Assembly (NCBI GenBank): GCA_035293805.1
Contig: DATGMD010000020.1
Location: forward strand, 1 to 64,000
Length of the DNA stretch: 64,000 bases
Direction of reading: 5' to 3'
Source of the DNA: JAJPHF01 sp035293805
Lineage (GTDB): Bacteria; Chloroflexota; UBA6077; JAJPHF01
Shown here: positions 45,101 through 52,175 of the stretch, in pieces
Position numbering within the stretch: the stretch's first letter is position 1
How the letters are laid out: every line of letters starts with the position of its first letter
The notes under the pieces: model-generated
Told to the model about the DNA's origin: nothing
Databases searched by the model: none
The model's input: only the letters and a program-made list of their open reading frames with translations
Translations under genes and position numbers: made by a program

Positions 45101-45462
45101 TGCCGGCGCAGCCCGTAGACGGCGAGGCGCACGCGGCCGGGGGTGGCGCTGCGCAGGACGATCTCGCCGACGACAGGAGTGGCGGGCGCTTGCGGGGCCA
45201 GACCCAGGGCGCGCGCGATGCGGCGGAGGACCTGAGCCGCGGACCAGCGCGCCGCGTCGAACAGCACCAGCACGTTGCCCGTGAGCGGGTTCGCCTGCAC
45301 TGTACGCACGCCGCGGACCCGGGCCAGCGTCGTCTCGACCTCCCGTGCCCGGGCGGGGCTGCGCTGCAGACCGGCCACGGCGAGGCGGAGCCGGCCGGGC
45401 TCTGGCACGCTCACCACGCGCAGACCGGCATCCGCCGGCGGGGCAGGAGCGGCGGCGGCCAT
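42148..45462 (-). CDS. P-type cation-transporting ATPase with two N-terminal HMA-like domains
   Basis: 1104 residues. Two HMA-fold domains (~15-85 and ~95-170) lack the CxxC metal motif. A P-type core follows: actuator loop ESALTGESRPVEKQ, phosphorylation site DKTGTLTENRM with Asp530, and the hinge TGDGVNDAPAL. The ion-site helix reads AALPEGLP (near 486), the PEGL signature of P2-type pumps (Ca, Mg, Mn or monovalent ions), not the CPC of heavy-metal P1B pumps. The size and N-terminus recall mycobacterial CtpI/CtpH-type pumps. ATG 45462 has GGAGG 9 nt upstream. It faces, across a 485-nt control region, the DUF5132/HMA2/ArsA/MgtC genes, which probably act with it at the membrane. Confidence 0.93.
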   Translation of the reverse strand: MAAAAPAPPADAGLRVVSVPEPGRLRLAVAGLQRSPARAREVETTLARVRGVRTVQANPLTGNVLVLFDAARWSAAQVLRRIARALGLAPQAPATPVVGEIVLRSATPGRVRLAVYGLRRQPAREPIVVAALAAMPGVRQATASAVTGTVLVEYAPADRALPALLGEMEARLRARLGAPAATGEAPAAPTAQGPAALASPSEAPTPAWHALSAAAVERLLAVDPTRGLTAAEVEARRARWGPNRLAEPAEPSLLGLVLGQFCNAPSALLGAGTVLSLATGAVLEAGLIAGVLVVNAAIGAATERSGHRAIQALRRGTAIHARVRRDGAEMLVDAAALVPGDVVLLRPGDPVPADARLFSAERLRVEESALTGESRPVEKQVAATAERTALADRRDVVYRGTTVVGGHGGAIVVATGDRTVYGELRLLALTEVAPPTPLERDLDALGRRIALGATAICAGVLGLSLLRAVGLVPAISTAVGLGVAALPEGLPTLATTVLAFGSGRMRRKGTLIRTLSAAEALGSVTHICADKTGTLTENRMAARELALDGHTVRIGGSALSAVGAFTLDGEEIAPAAWPAVQEALRIGALCSDAEPLGIRDGAVTFEGSSTEGALLVAAVKAGLDVPALRAACPTLDRRDRGDYRRHMLTVHERDGRLIALVKGSPEEVLALCDRIAIGGAIVPLTDERRAAMERRNAVMASRAMRILALAERELPAAYTEDDLRAGFVLYGLIGLVDPIRPRVPAAIAALHRAGIRTIMITGDQAPTAVAVARELGLSRRGALDTLEADDLRDVEPEALRQLVREVSIYARVPPELKLAVVRALQANGKIVAMTGDGVNDAPALRAADVGVAMGERGTELARELADVVLATDDFSRIVDAVEEGRLVRANVRRVVHYLLATNAAEVWTVLAAVAIGLPTPLNPLQLLWLNLVTDLAPALALAVEPRDPTLMLQPPRPPGEAIVPPPLLRRILGESAALALAALAVYGIGLARHGPGATAQTMAFASLVGAQLLHAPLARTGRRPATLGSPAPNRWLIAGLGVSAALQLSALFLPGLRAVLGGAPLGLADLAITGLGALAAVAGIEGERLARHGIARRALPAPTR

Positions 45463-45947
45463 CACCGCGGCCTCCGAGCCGATGTCGCATCGGGAGACGA
45501 GCGAGGTCGAGCAATCGCGAATGAACACCGTATTATCAAACGCCTGCCCATGAAGGTCATGCCTCTTATTTGGATTTTGATTAGCGTACCAGCACTTTGA
45601 TTAGCGTACCAGCACTCGGTAATCGATAGCGATGAGCCATCGATGCTCACGGCACGTGAACACGACGACTCGCACGTCTGCTACAGTTTGCGGGTATGCG
45701 TAGCAGTTGGGGCCGATCGACCTGCTACAGTGGCCATCCACATCGCAAGAATTGTGCCAGGTCATGCCGAGCAAGCAATAGGTAACTGAAGAGGACCCGA
45801 ATGCTAGAGTGTACCGCGGACCGCGGCGTTAGTGCTATAACAAAACGGATGTCCCATTCCGAGCGGAAACTAGCGCTTGATGCGCTGCTAGCCGGCGCGG
45901 CGTGGGTATCTGCCGTATGGGTCCGGGGTTGAAACTGGAGGGTGCGA
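45463..45947. promoter_or_regulatory. divergent control region of the metal/membrane cassette
   Basis: This AT-richer spacer separates the P-type ATPase from the DUF5132 operon. Toward the ATPase: ATGACC (45560-45555), a 17-nt spacer and GATAAT (45537-45532). Just upstream of that -35 lies an exact 20-bp tandem repeat. Toward the operon: an extended -10 TGC-TATAAC (45833-45841). In the middle the heptamer CTGCTAC occurs at 45678 and 45722 with its inverse at 45700, spaced 22 bp each. I see no gene here. Confidence 0.6.
45577..45616 (-). repeat. exact 20-bp tandem repeat, candidate operator
   Basis: TTGATTAGCGTACCAGCACT is present twice head to tail (45577-45596, 45597-45616). It ends 16 bp upstream of the predicted ATPase -35 (45560-45555), the classical position for an activator binding two turns of helix per repeat. 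Confidence 0.7.
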
Positions 45948-46310
45948 ATGCTAGGTCTGGATGACGTGGCGGCCGGGGTCGGCGAGGCTGTTGGGGGTAT
46001 TTGGGGACTCGGGCTCGTGGCGGTGGGCGCCGTGATCCTCGCCCCTCGCGCCAAACCGCTTGCCAAGCAGGCGATCAAAGGCTATCTTGCCGCGACCGAG
46101 CGGGCGCGGGAGATGATGGCCGAAACCGGCGAGCAGCTTCAGGACCTCTACGCGGAGGCCAAGCACGAGTACGAGTCGGAGCTGAGCCAGCCGCAGAACG
46201 CGGAGAAGATCGCGGTCGAGACCGGGGAGGGCGACTCCGAGAGCGAGGGGCGGCCGCGGCGGCGCGGGAGCGCCTCGGGGCTGGTCACGGCGTCCGGGCA
46301 GCCGGCGTAG
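45948..46310 (+). CDS. DUF5132 domain protein (copy 1)
   Basis: 120 residues. An N-terminal Gly-rich membrane segment (~10-33, VGEAVGGIWGLGLVAVGAVI) is followed by an amphipathic helix (ATERAREMMAETGEQLQDLY, then AEAKHEYESEL) and a charged, disordered tail. This is the DUF5132 layout. It resembles, in architecture only, the mycobacterial PacL/DUF1490 proteins, which scaffold P-type pumps in membrane patches. Its location opposite a P-type ATPase fits such a role, by inference. GGAGGG lies 6 nt before ATG 45948. A second copy is at 46938. Confidence 0.8.
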   Translation: MLGLDDVAAGVGEAVGGIWGLGLVAVGAVILAPRAKPLAKQAIKGYLAATERAREMMAETGEQLQDLYAEAKHEYESELSQPQNAEKIAVETGEGDSESEGRPRRRGSASGLVTASGQPA

Positions 46311-46330
46311 CCGGCACGGACCCGCGTGCC

Positions 46331-46858
46331 GTGCGACGACGATCGGCGAGCCCAGCGACGGGCGCGACGCGCGGCGGGAAGCTCGGTGCGCGCCGGTCAG
46401 GCGCCACGGGCGCGGCCGCGCGCCCGCGGCGTCGCCACCCGCTGGTGCGGCTCGCGGGCACCGTGGCGCGCCTGCCGCGTTACCTCAACCTGGCCCAGGC
46501 CTTGATCCGCGATCCCGCGCTGCCCCGGCAGCGCAAGGTGGCGCTCGCGGCCGGGATGGGCTACACGTTCCTGCCCGTCGACCTGATCCCCGGCGTCATC
46601 CCGGTCCTCGGGCAGCTGGACGATCTCGGCGCGCTGCTGCTCGCGCTGCGGCACGCGCTGCGGGCCTGTCCGGCCGACGTGGCGACGGCGCACCTGGCCC
46701 GCGCGGGGCTGTCCGCTACCGCGCTGGACGCGGACCTGCGCACGGTGGCGGTGGCGGGCGTCTGGCTGGTGGGCGGCACGGCCTCGCTGGGCCGGCGGGT
46801 GCTAGCCATGCCCTTCCGCTGGCTGCGCGGCGCGGCGCCCGCGCCCGGCGCACGCTGA
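46331..46858 (+). CDS. DUF1232 (YkvA-like) protein
   Basis: About 175 residues. The core (~60-120) is the DUF1232 signature DPALPRQRKVALAAGMGYTF, LPVDLIPGVIPVLGQLDDLG, then ALLLALRHALRACP. It is preceded by a basic N-terminus and followed by a membrane-prone helix (VAGVWLVGGTASLGRRVLAM). The family is widespread, small and of unknown function, often next to membrane-stress genes. The start is uncertain: GTG 46331 gives the longest sensible protein but has no clear ribosome site; GTG 46445 is an alternative. It sits between the two DUF5132 copies in the same direction. Confidence 0.75.
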   Translation: MRRRSASPATGATRGGKLGARRSGATGAAARPRRRHPLVRLAGTVARLPRYLNLAQALIRDPALPRQRKVALAAGMGYTFLPVDLIPGVIPVLGQLDDLGALLLALRHALRACPADVATAHLARAGLSATALDADLRTVAVAGVWLVGGTASLGRRVLAMPFRWLRGAAPAPGAR

Positions 46859-46937
46859 GCGCGGCGCGGAGCGCCGCTCGCGGGAGGGGGCGACTCGGAC
46901 CGGGCGCGGCTGGCGCTCGCAACGGGAGGGAAGGAGC

Positions 46938-47282
46938 ATGCTCGGCGGTGTGATCGGCCGACTAGCGAGTGGCGCGGTCTGGGGCCTGGGAGCGGCCGCC
47001 GCTTTGAGCCTCGCGGGCAGCGGGACCGCCGACCTGCGGCCGGTGGCCAAGCGCGTGCTCAAGGTCTGCGTGGTGGCGGCCGACCGCGTGCAGGAGATCG
47101 CGGCGGAGGCGCGAGAGAGCCTCGAAGACCTCTATGCCGAGGTGCGGTTTGAGCAGGAGCAAGCGGCTCGGAATAGCGTGGCGCCGGCCGACGCGCCCGC
47201 GCCGGACCAGCCCGTGCGGCTAGAGCTTGACGATCGAGAGAAGCGAGATGGAGCAGGCCAGCGCTCACGCGCACATCGTTAG
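46938..47282 (+). CDS. DUF5132 domain protein (copy 2)
   Basis: 114 residues, the same design as the gene at 45948: a Gly/Ala-rich membrane segment (MLGGVIGRLASGAVWGLGAA and on), a basic turn (VAKRVLKV), then an amphipathic helix containing the shared core ESLEDLYAEVRFEQEQAA, then a charged tail. Paralogy with the first copy is visible in the ED/QDLYAE motif. A very strong ribosome site (GGGAGGGAAGGAG) precedes ATG 46938, so high expression is expected. Its end overlaps the next gene by 35 nt, implying coupled translation with the HMA2-like protein. Confidence 0.8.
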   Translation: MLGGVIGRLASGAVWGLGAAAALSLAGSGTADLRPVAKRVLKVCVVAADRVQEIAAEARESLEDLYAEVRFEQEQAARNSVAPADAPAPDQPVRLELDDREKRDGAGQRSRAHR

Positions 47283-47862
47283 TCACGTGCCCGGCCGGCT
47301 GCGGGTGCGCGTGCGGAAGGGGCAGCGGCACCCGCGTGTCCTCCACCGCATCGAGACCCAGCTTGCCGAGCAGCCGGGCGTCCGCGCCGTCGCCGTCAAT
47401 GCGGGGACCGGCAGCGTCATGGTGCAATACAACCCGCGCGCGCTGTCGACCGAGTCGCTGCTCGACCTGCTTCACGACGTCGGCGTGGTGGCGCACAGCA
47501 TCTTTAGCGACGAGGAGATCGATCTGTCCAGCGCGGACCAAACCGGCGCGGCTGGGCACAGCGAGACCGCGCAATCGATCATCGGGGCGCTAGACCGCCT
47601 GGACCGGCGCCTGTCTACGCTCACCGGCCAGAAGCTGGACCTGAAGGTGCTCTTCCCCCTCGGCCTCGGCGCGCTCGGGGTACGGCAGCTCGCGGTAGGC
47701 GGGTGGGGGCTCGCCGAGATTCCGGCCTTCGTGCTGCTGTGGTACGCTTTCGATTCCTTCTACAAGCTCCACCGGGCGCCGGCCGTGGAGCCGACGGCTA
47801 GCGGCTTCGCGCCGCCCGACAGCCCCGACGCCGCGGTCCCCGTGGCATCGCCGCATGACTGA
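47248..47862 (+). CDS. HMA2-like domain membrane protein
   Basis: 204 residues. The N-terminal ferredoxin-like HMA2 domain (~8-80: HIVSHVPGRLRVRVRKGQRH ... GVRAVAVNAGTGSVMVQYN) lacks CxxC, matching the two N-terminal domains of the ATPase at 42148-45462. A linker follows, then two short hydrophobic segments (~140-175) and a disordered tail. It may be a detached regulatory or scaffolding partner of that pump. ATG 47248 was chosen because it starts the domain; the frame extends back to 47227. Its end overlaps the ArsA-like gene by 8 nt. Confidence 0.8.
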   Translation: MEQASAHAHIVSHVPGRLRVRVRKGQRHPRVLHRIETQLAEQPGVRAVAVNAGTGSVMVQYNPRALSTESLLDLLHDVGVVAHSIFSDEEIDLSSADQTGAAGHSETAQSIIGALDRLDRRLSTLTGQKLDLKVLFPLGLGALGVRQLAVGGWGLAEIPAFVLLWYAFDSFYKLHRAPAVEPTASGFAPPDSPDAAVPVASPHD

Positions 47863-49066
47863 GGCCGTGGCGGCCGGCCGGCTGATCCTCTACGTCGGCA
47901 AGGGCGGCGTCGGCAAGACCACCTTGGCCGCGGCCACGGCCGTCCGCGCGGCGGCGCTCGGGCACCGCACGCTCGTGGTCAGCACCGATCTCGCCCACAG
48001 CCTGGGGGACGTGCTGGCCAGCCCGCTTGGCGCCGAGCCGGAGCCGATCGCGGAGCGCCTCTACGCCCAAGAGATCAACGTCCTGGAGGAGGCGCGCCGC
48101 AGCTGGGGCCAGGTGCAGGGGCAGCTCGCCGATTTTCTGCGCCAGGCCGGCGTGCCCGACGTCCAGGCCGACGAGCTGGCGATCCTGCCGGGCCTCGAGG
48201 AGGTCGCCGCGCTGGCGCAGATCGGGCGGGCGAGTCGCAGCGGCCAGTTCGACTGCGTGGTGGTGGATGCCGCGCCCACGGGTGAGACGATCCGCCTGCT
48301 CAGCATGCCCGAGTCGCTGCAGTGGTATGCCGGGCGCATTCAGGAATGGGGCCGGCGGCTGCCGCGGATGGTCGGGCCGGTGCTGCGGCGGGCGCTGCCG
48401 GACCTGAACGTCGGCGCGGGACTGGGCCACCTGACCGAGCGCGTCAAGGAGCTGCGCGCGCTCCTCGGCGACCCGCGGCACAGCTCGTACCGCCTCGTCG
48501 TGACCCCCGACCGGATGGTGCTGAAAGAGGCGGAGCGCGCGGAAACCTACCTCAACCTCTTCGATTACCCGATCGACGCGGTAGTGCTGAACCGGGTGCT
48601 GCCGGCCCAGGAAGCCGCGCCTCCCTATCTGGCCGCGCTCCTGACCCGGCAGCAGGCGCTGATCGCGGAGATCGAGCAGGCGTTCGCGGCGCTGCCGATT
48701 CTCCACGCGCCGTTGCTTACCGAGGAGCCGGTCGGCCAGCCGGCGCTCGCGGCTCTCGCGCAAACGATTTTCGGGGCGCGCGATCCCACCGCCGTGATGC
48801 ACGTCGGCCCCACCCAGCGCATCGAGCGCGAGGGCGACCAATACGTGCTCCGGATCGTGATGCCGCACGTCGAAACGCGGAAGCTCGCCCTGACCCGGCG
48901 CGGCGACGTGCTGTACGTCGACATCGGGAACTTTCGACGCGAGATCGCGCTGCCGCGGGTGCTGGCCATGCTGGAGCCGGGGGTAGCCCGGCTTCGCGCC
49001 GGGATGCTGGAGATCCCCTTCAAGACACCCGCCGACGAGCACCCGGCGCCAGCGGGGCGCGGCTGA
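47855..49066 (+). CDS. ArsA/Get3-like ATPase with C-terminal HSP20-like domain
   Basis: 403 residues. The deviant P-loop GKGGVGKTT (15-23), the switch region around VDAAPTGETIRLL and a domain of ~310 residues define ArsA/Get3 ATPases. Residues ~325-395 (RIEREGDQYVLRIVMPHVET ... LYVDIGNFRREIALP) are the alpha-crystallin-like domain often fused to bacterial ArsA homologues. The single Cys (in the GQFDCVVVD strand) is not at the arsenite-binding sites, and no arsB or arsR is near, so arsenic export is unlikely. A membrane-protein or gas-vesicle-type chaperone role is more plausible. The start ATGACTGA overlaps the previous stop. Confidence 0.9.
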   Translation: MTEAVAAGRLILYVGKGGVGKTTLAAATAVRAAALGHRTLVVSTDLAHSLGDVLASPLGAEPEPIAERLYAQEINVLEEARRSWGQVQGQLADFLRQAGVPDVQADELAILPGLEEVAALAQIGRASRSGQFDCVVVDAAPTGETIRLLSMPESLQWYAGRIQEWGRRLPRMVGPVLRRALPDLNVGAGLGHLTERVKELRALLGDPRHSSYRLVVTPDRMVLKEAERAETYLNLFDYPIDAVVLNRVLPAQEAAPPYLAALLTRQQALIAEIEQAFAALPILHAPLLTEEPVGQPALAALAQTIFGARDPTAVMHVGPTQRIEREGDQYVLRIVMPHVETRKLALTRRGDVLYVDIGNFRREIALPRVLAMLEPGVARLRAGMLEIPFKTPADEHPAPAGRG

Positions 49067-49080
49067 GCCGCGGGGAGAGC

Positions 49081-49542
49081 ATGGCGCTACTAGCCGGTCC
49101 CGAGGTCACGCTCACGCTCCAGATCGCGCTGGCCGGCGTCTTGGCCAGCATCATCGGCTGGCAACGCCATCACGTGGGGCGGCCGGCCGGCGTGCGCACC
49201 CACGCGCTGGTGGCGATGGCGGCCGCCATGTTTACCCTGGCTGGCATCTACGGCTTCGGGGGGCCGACGGGGACGCGGGACCCGACCCGCGTGGCGGCCC
49301 AGATCGTCTCGGGCATCGGCTTTATCGGCGCCGGGACCATCTTCCGTTCCGAGAACACCGTCTACGGGCTGACGACGGCCGCCACGCTCTGGTTCGCCGC
49401 GGCGCAGGGCGTGCTCGTCGGCGCGGGCCTGGAGGTCGTCGCCGCGCTGGCGAGCGGGCTCGCGCTCGTGGTGCTCGTGGTGGCCGGCGCGATCGAGCGT
49501 CGCGGCGAACGTCACGAGCCAGTGGATGCGCCGCATGGCTGA
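49081..49542 (+). CDS. MgtC/SapB family membrane protein
   Basis: 153 residues with four to five membrane helices. The family signature is clear: a first helix ending in LASIIGWQRHHVGRPAGVRT (normally GLERE), then THALVAMAAAMF, then VAAQIVSGIGFIGAGTIFRS and GLTTAATLWFAAAQGVLVG. MgtC-like proteins affect Mg homeostasis and ATP-synthase/virulence physiology; the short form lacks the ACT-like C-terminal domain of Salmonella MgtC. GGGGAGAG precedes ATG 49081 directly. The 14-nt gap after the ArsA-like gene indicates one operon. Confidence 0.9.
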   Translation: MALLAGPEVTLTLQIALAGVLASIIGWQRHHVGRPAGVRTHALVAMAAAMFTLAGIYGFGGPTGTRDPTRVAAQIVSGIGFIGAGTIFRSENTVYGLTTAATLWFAAAQGVLVGAGLEVVAALASGLALVVLVVAGAIERRGERHEPVDAPHG

Positions 49543-49590
49543 TCGTCATTAACCTGCCGTCATGACATTGCTGGGGAGGGACCATCGCGG

Positions 49591-50241
49591 ATGGAAGCCG
49601 AAGAGGCGGCAGACCACGTCCGGGAGGCCAGCGAAGCGAAGCCAGCGTTGGAACACCCTGTCGAGCGCTTTCGCACGCGGGCCGCGATCACCATCGCCGT
49701 GCTGGGCATGCTGCTCGCCATTGCGAGCCTCGGCGGCGACGACGCGCTCAAACAAACGCTAAATGCCAACGTCCGCGCGAGCGACACCTACGCCTTCTAT
49801 CAGGCCAAGAACATCCGCCAGACGGCGGCGGCGCTGGCCGCCGACGAGCTGGACACGGCGCTCCGGCTGCACCCGGACGTGGCGGCGGCCGACGTAGGCG
49901 CCGCGGTGCAGCAGCAGATCGCGGACTACCAGGCGCAGATCGCGGAGTACGAGAGCGCCCCCGACCCCGAGGACCCGACCAACCCGCTGAAGGGCGAGGG
50001 GAAACAGCAGCTACTGGCCCAGGCCCGGGACTGGGAAGCGAAGCGGGACCGCGCCGACGCGCAGCACCACAACTTCGACTACTCGCGGGCGCTGTTCCAG
50101 ATCGCCATCGTGCTGGGCTCGGTCGCCATTCTGGCCGTGTCCCGCCCCGTCCTGTGGCTGGCGCTGGCCCTGGGCGGGGGCGCGACGCTCCTGATGCTGA
50201 ACGGGTTCTTCCTCTTGGTCGACCTGCCGGGCGCAGGCTAA
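49591..50241 (+). CDS. DUF4337 membrane protein
   Basis: 216 residues. One membrane helix near 32-48 (AAITIAVLGMLLAIASLGG) is followed by a long periplasmic or cytoplasmic helical region with SDTYAFYQAKNIRQTAAAL and a charged ADYQAQIAEYE segment, then two helices at the end (~160-205). This is the DUF4337 pattern, of unknown function. GGGAGG lies ~10 nt before ATG 49591. It ends the cassette and is followed directly by a strong hairpin between convergent genes. Confidence 0.85.
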   Translation: MEAEEAADHVREASEAKPALEHPVERFRTRAAITIAVLGMLLAIASLGGDDALKQTLNANVRASDTYAFYQAKNIRQTAAALAADELDTALRLHPDVAAADVGAAVQQQIADYQAQIAEYESAPDPEDPTNPLKGEGKQQLLAQARDWEAKRDRADAQHHNFDYSRALFQIAIVLGSVAILAVSRPVLWLALALGGGATLLMLNGFFLLVDLPGAG

Positions 50242-50244
50242 GCC

Positions 50245-50270
50245 GCGGGCAGGCCCGCGGGCCTGCCCGC
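50245..50270. terminator. 12-bp hairpin between convergent genes
   Basis: GCGGGCAGGCCC (50245-50256), 2-nt loop, GGGCCTGCCCGC (50259-50270). It starts 4 nt after the DUF4337 stop and lies 12 nt before the end of the minus-strand hydrolase gene, so it can serve as a two-way terminator. Confidence 0.7.
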
Positions 50271-50281
50271 TCGGGCACGCC

Positions 50282-51286
50282 CTAGCTGGCCTGTACGATG
50301 CGGTTGCACAGCCGGCCGATCTGGGGCGACGAGACCTCGACCACGTCGCCCACCTTCAGGAACAGATCGGTGGCGCGCGTGCCGTCCGGGCCGGGCGGCG
50401 TCTTGTCCGCCGCGGTGCCGGCCGCCGTGCCGCCGGCGATCACGTCGCCCGGCACGAAGGTGAAGTCCTGCGACAGCAGCTCCAGCACCTCGCCGAAGGG
50501 CCAGATCATGTCGCGCGTGTTGTAGTGCTGGCGGACCTGCCCGTTGACGCGCGTCTCCACGTCCACGTTCTGCGGGTCCAGCTCGCCGACGACGATGCAC
50601 GGCCCCATCGACGTCGAGCCGTCGAAGTTCTTGGGCCGGTTGTAGCTCATCGGCTTCGAGACCCACGGATCGTCGCGGATGCTCCAGTCGTGGAAGAGGG
50701 TGACGCCCCAGACGTACTCCCCGATGCGGCTCGCCGGGATGTCGCGGCCGCGCTTGCCGATGACGATTGCCGCCTCGCCCTCATAGTCGAAGTAGCGCGT
50801 GCGGCGCGGATAGGGCACGTCGTCGTCGGGGCCGGCCACCGTGTCGGGCACCTTCCAGAAGCCCCACTGGCCGCCCTCGCGCGCCGAGCGCGTGACCTCC
50901 TCCAGCGTGACGTTGCGGCCCAGCCGCCGCGCCTCCATGCCCATCAGGTGGTCGGCGTAGTTCCCGCCCATGCAGGCGATGCGGCGCCCCGGCCAGGGGG
51001 CGTGTAGCTTCACGCTGCCGGCCGCGTGGACGACCGGCCCGCCGTCGGGCGCCGCGCCCGCGCCGCCCGCGGCGTGCTCGATCGCCCGCCGCGCATCGTC
51101 GAGCGCGGCCTCGCCCGCCGCGATGAACGCTTCCAGCCGCGCGGGCACGCGGGCGTCGGCGGTTTGTGTGGCCGCGTTCTCGCCGCGCTCCCGTAGATAG
51201 CTAGCGAACGCGCGGTTAAGATCGACGATCGTGTCGCCCTCCCAGGCGCCCACCCGTTGCTCCGGACCAAAAACGACGATCTTCAC
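50282..51286 (-). CDS. fumarylacetoacetate hydrolase (FAH) family protein
   Basis: 334 residues. The C-terminal FAH fold (~115-330) has the metal-binding acidic motif FDYEGEAAIVIGK and the family's GDVIAGGTAAGTA loop. Enzymes of this family cleave C-C bonds or decarboxylate/hydrate ring-cleavage diketo acids with Mg or Mn. The substrate is unknown. GTG 51286 (VKIVVFGPEQ) is the natural start: AGGAG sits 4 nt upstream and the fold begins there. It is the third gene of the minus-strand unit EutA-like, haem-oxygenase-like, FAH, 123 nt after the second. Confidence 0.92.
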   Translation of the reverse strand: MKIVVFGPEQRVGAWEGDTIVDLNRAFASYLRERGENAATQTADARVPARLEAFIAAGEAALDDARRAIEHAAGGAGAAPDGGPVVHAAGSVKLHAPWPGRRIACMGGNYADHLMGMEARRLGRNVTLEEVTRSAREGGQWGFWKVPDTVAGPDDDVPYPRRTRYFDYEGEAAIVIGKRGRDIPASRIGEYVWGVTLFHDWSIRDDPWVSKPMSYNRPKNFDGSTSMGPCIVVGELDPQNVDVETRVNGQVRQHYNTRDMIWPFGEVLELLSQDFTFVPGDVIAGGTAAGTAADKTPPGPDGTRATDLFLKVGDVVEVSSPQIGRLCNRIVQAS

Positions 51287-51385
51287 GGTGCTCCTGCTCC
51301 CCAAGCGCGCTGTCGTTCCACGATATTCCGCTAGTGCTACCACGAGGCGCCGCGACGGCGCCTCAGATGGCCGGCTGTCGCTCGC

Positions 51386-51413
51386 GTAGCGCCGGGCAGG
51401 CGCCGGGCGCTAC
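51386..51413 (-). terminator. 8-bp hairpin overlapping a stop codon
   Basis: GTAGCGCC (51386-51393) pairs with GGCGCTAC (51406-51413), which includes the TAG of the haem-oxygenase-like gene. It may weaken read-through into the FAH gene. Confidence 0.35.
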
Positions 51414-52120
51414 GGCAGATCCTCCATCGCCTCGGCCAGGGCCGCGCGGAAGGCGCGATCGATGAGCAGCGAGTCGCGGGCGCCGCGCAGCATCGCCTCG
51501 CGGGCCTCGGCGGTCGTGGCGTAGCGCTCGGCCACGACGTCGAGCATCGCCCCGTGCTCCACGTCGGCCTCGCTGTGGACAGTGCTGTTCTTCAGCCGCT
51601 CGACGGGGATGCCCAGCCCGCGAGCGATGTTCTGCGCCATGCGCATCGACAGCCCGCCGCCCTGCACGATGTCGCCGCTGTTGCGCCGCTCCATCACGCT
51701 CGACGCGGTGAATGCCTCCAGCCAGGGGCGCGTCATCGCCAGGTGGATCCACGCCCAGAAGCAGGCGACGACGCCGGGCACTAGCTCGGCGTTGTCGACC
51801 TCTTCGGGCGTCAGCCCGACGACCTCGCACTCGCGGTGGCCCAGCGCGATGTGATCGCTGCCGGCGCGCGGGTCGAAGTCCAGCTCGTCGCGCTCGTGCT
51901 CCCAGATCATGTGCTTCACGTCGAGCGGCGCCGCCGCCTGCACGTAGGCCCACACGTCGCGGCGGTGGCGCTGGTAGCGCGCCCGGTGCAGCACGTAGAG
52001 GCGCGCGCGGGGCAGCGTGATCGGCAGCGACAGCAAGTGCTGGAACTCGGGCGACGCGAACTGCTCGTTGGTCAGCCGGTTCAGCTCGGCAATCACGTCG
52101 GCCGCGGGACTGAGGACCAT
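51410..52120 (-). CDS. haem-oxygenase-like diiron/TenA-type protein
   Basis: 236 residues, all alpha-helical. Candidate metal ligands appear as HMIWEHERDELDF (Glu/His near 74-76), SDHIALGHRE and TVHSEADVEHGAM. This spacing is that of the TenA/PqqC/haem-oxygenase-like diiron oxidase group ('iron-containing redox enzyme'). Such proteins oxidise or cut small substrates with O2 without haem. ATG 52120 has AAGGAGA 8 nt upstream; TTG 52123 is less likely. It lies 55 nt downstream of the EutA-like gene. Confidence 0.85.
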   Translation of the reverse strand: MVLSPAADVIAELNRLTNEQFASPEFQHLLSLPITLPRARLYVLHRARYQRHRRDVWAYVQAAAPLDVKHMIWEHERDELDFDPRAGSDHIALGHRECEVVGLTPEEVDNAELVPGVVACFWAWIHLAMTRPWLEAFTASSVMERRNSGDIVQGGGLSMRMAQNIARGLGIPVERLKNSTVHSEADVEHGAMLDVVAERYATTAEAREAMLRGARDSLLIDRAFRAALAEAMEDLP

Positions 52121-52175
52121 CAAGCGCTCTCCTTCTAACGAGGGGTTTGGGGAGTGTCCTCCCTTTCTGGTCTGC

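Noticed and set aside
42068..45514. 1148-codon alternative minus frame over the P-type ATPase
   Set aside because: Arg/Gly/Pro-rich low-complexity reading; the ATPase frame contains DKTGT, PEGL and TGDGVND.
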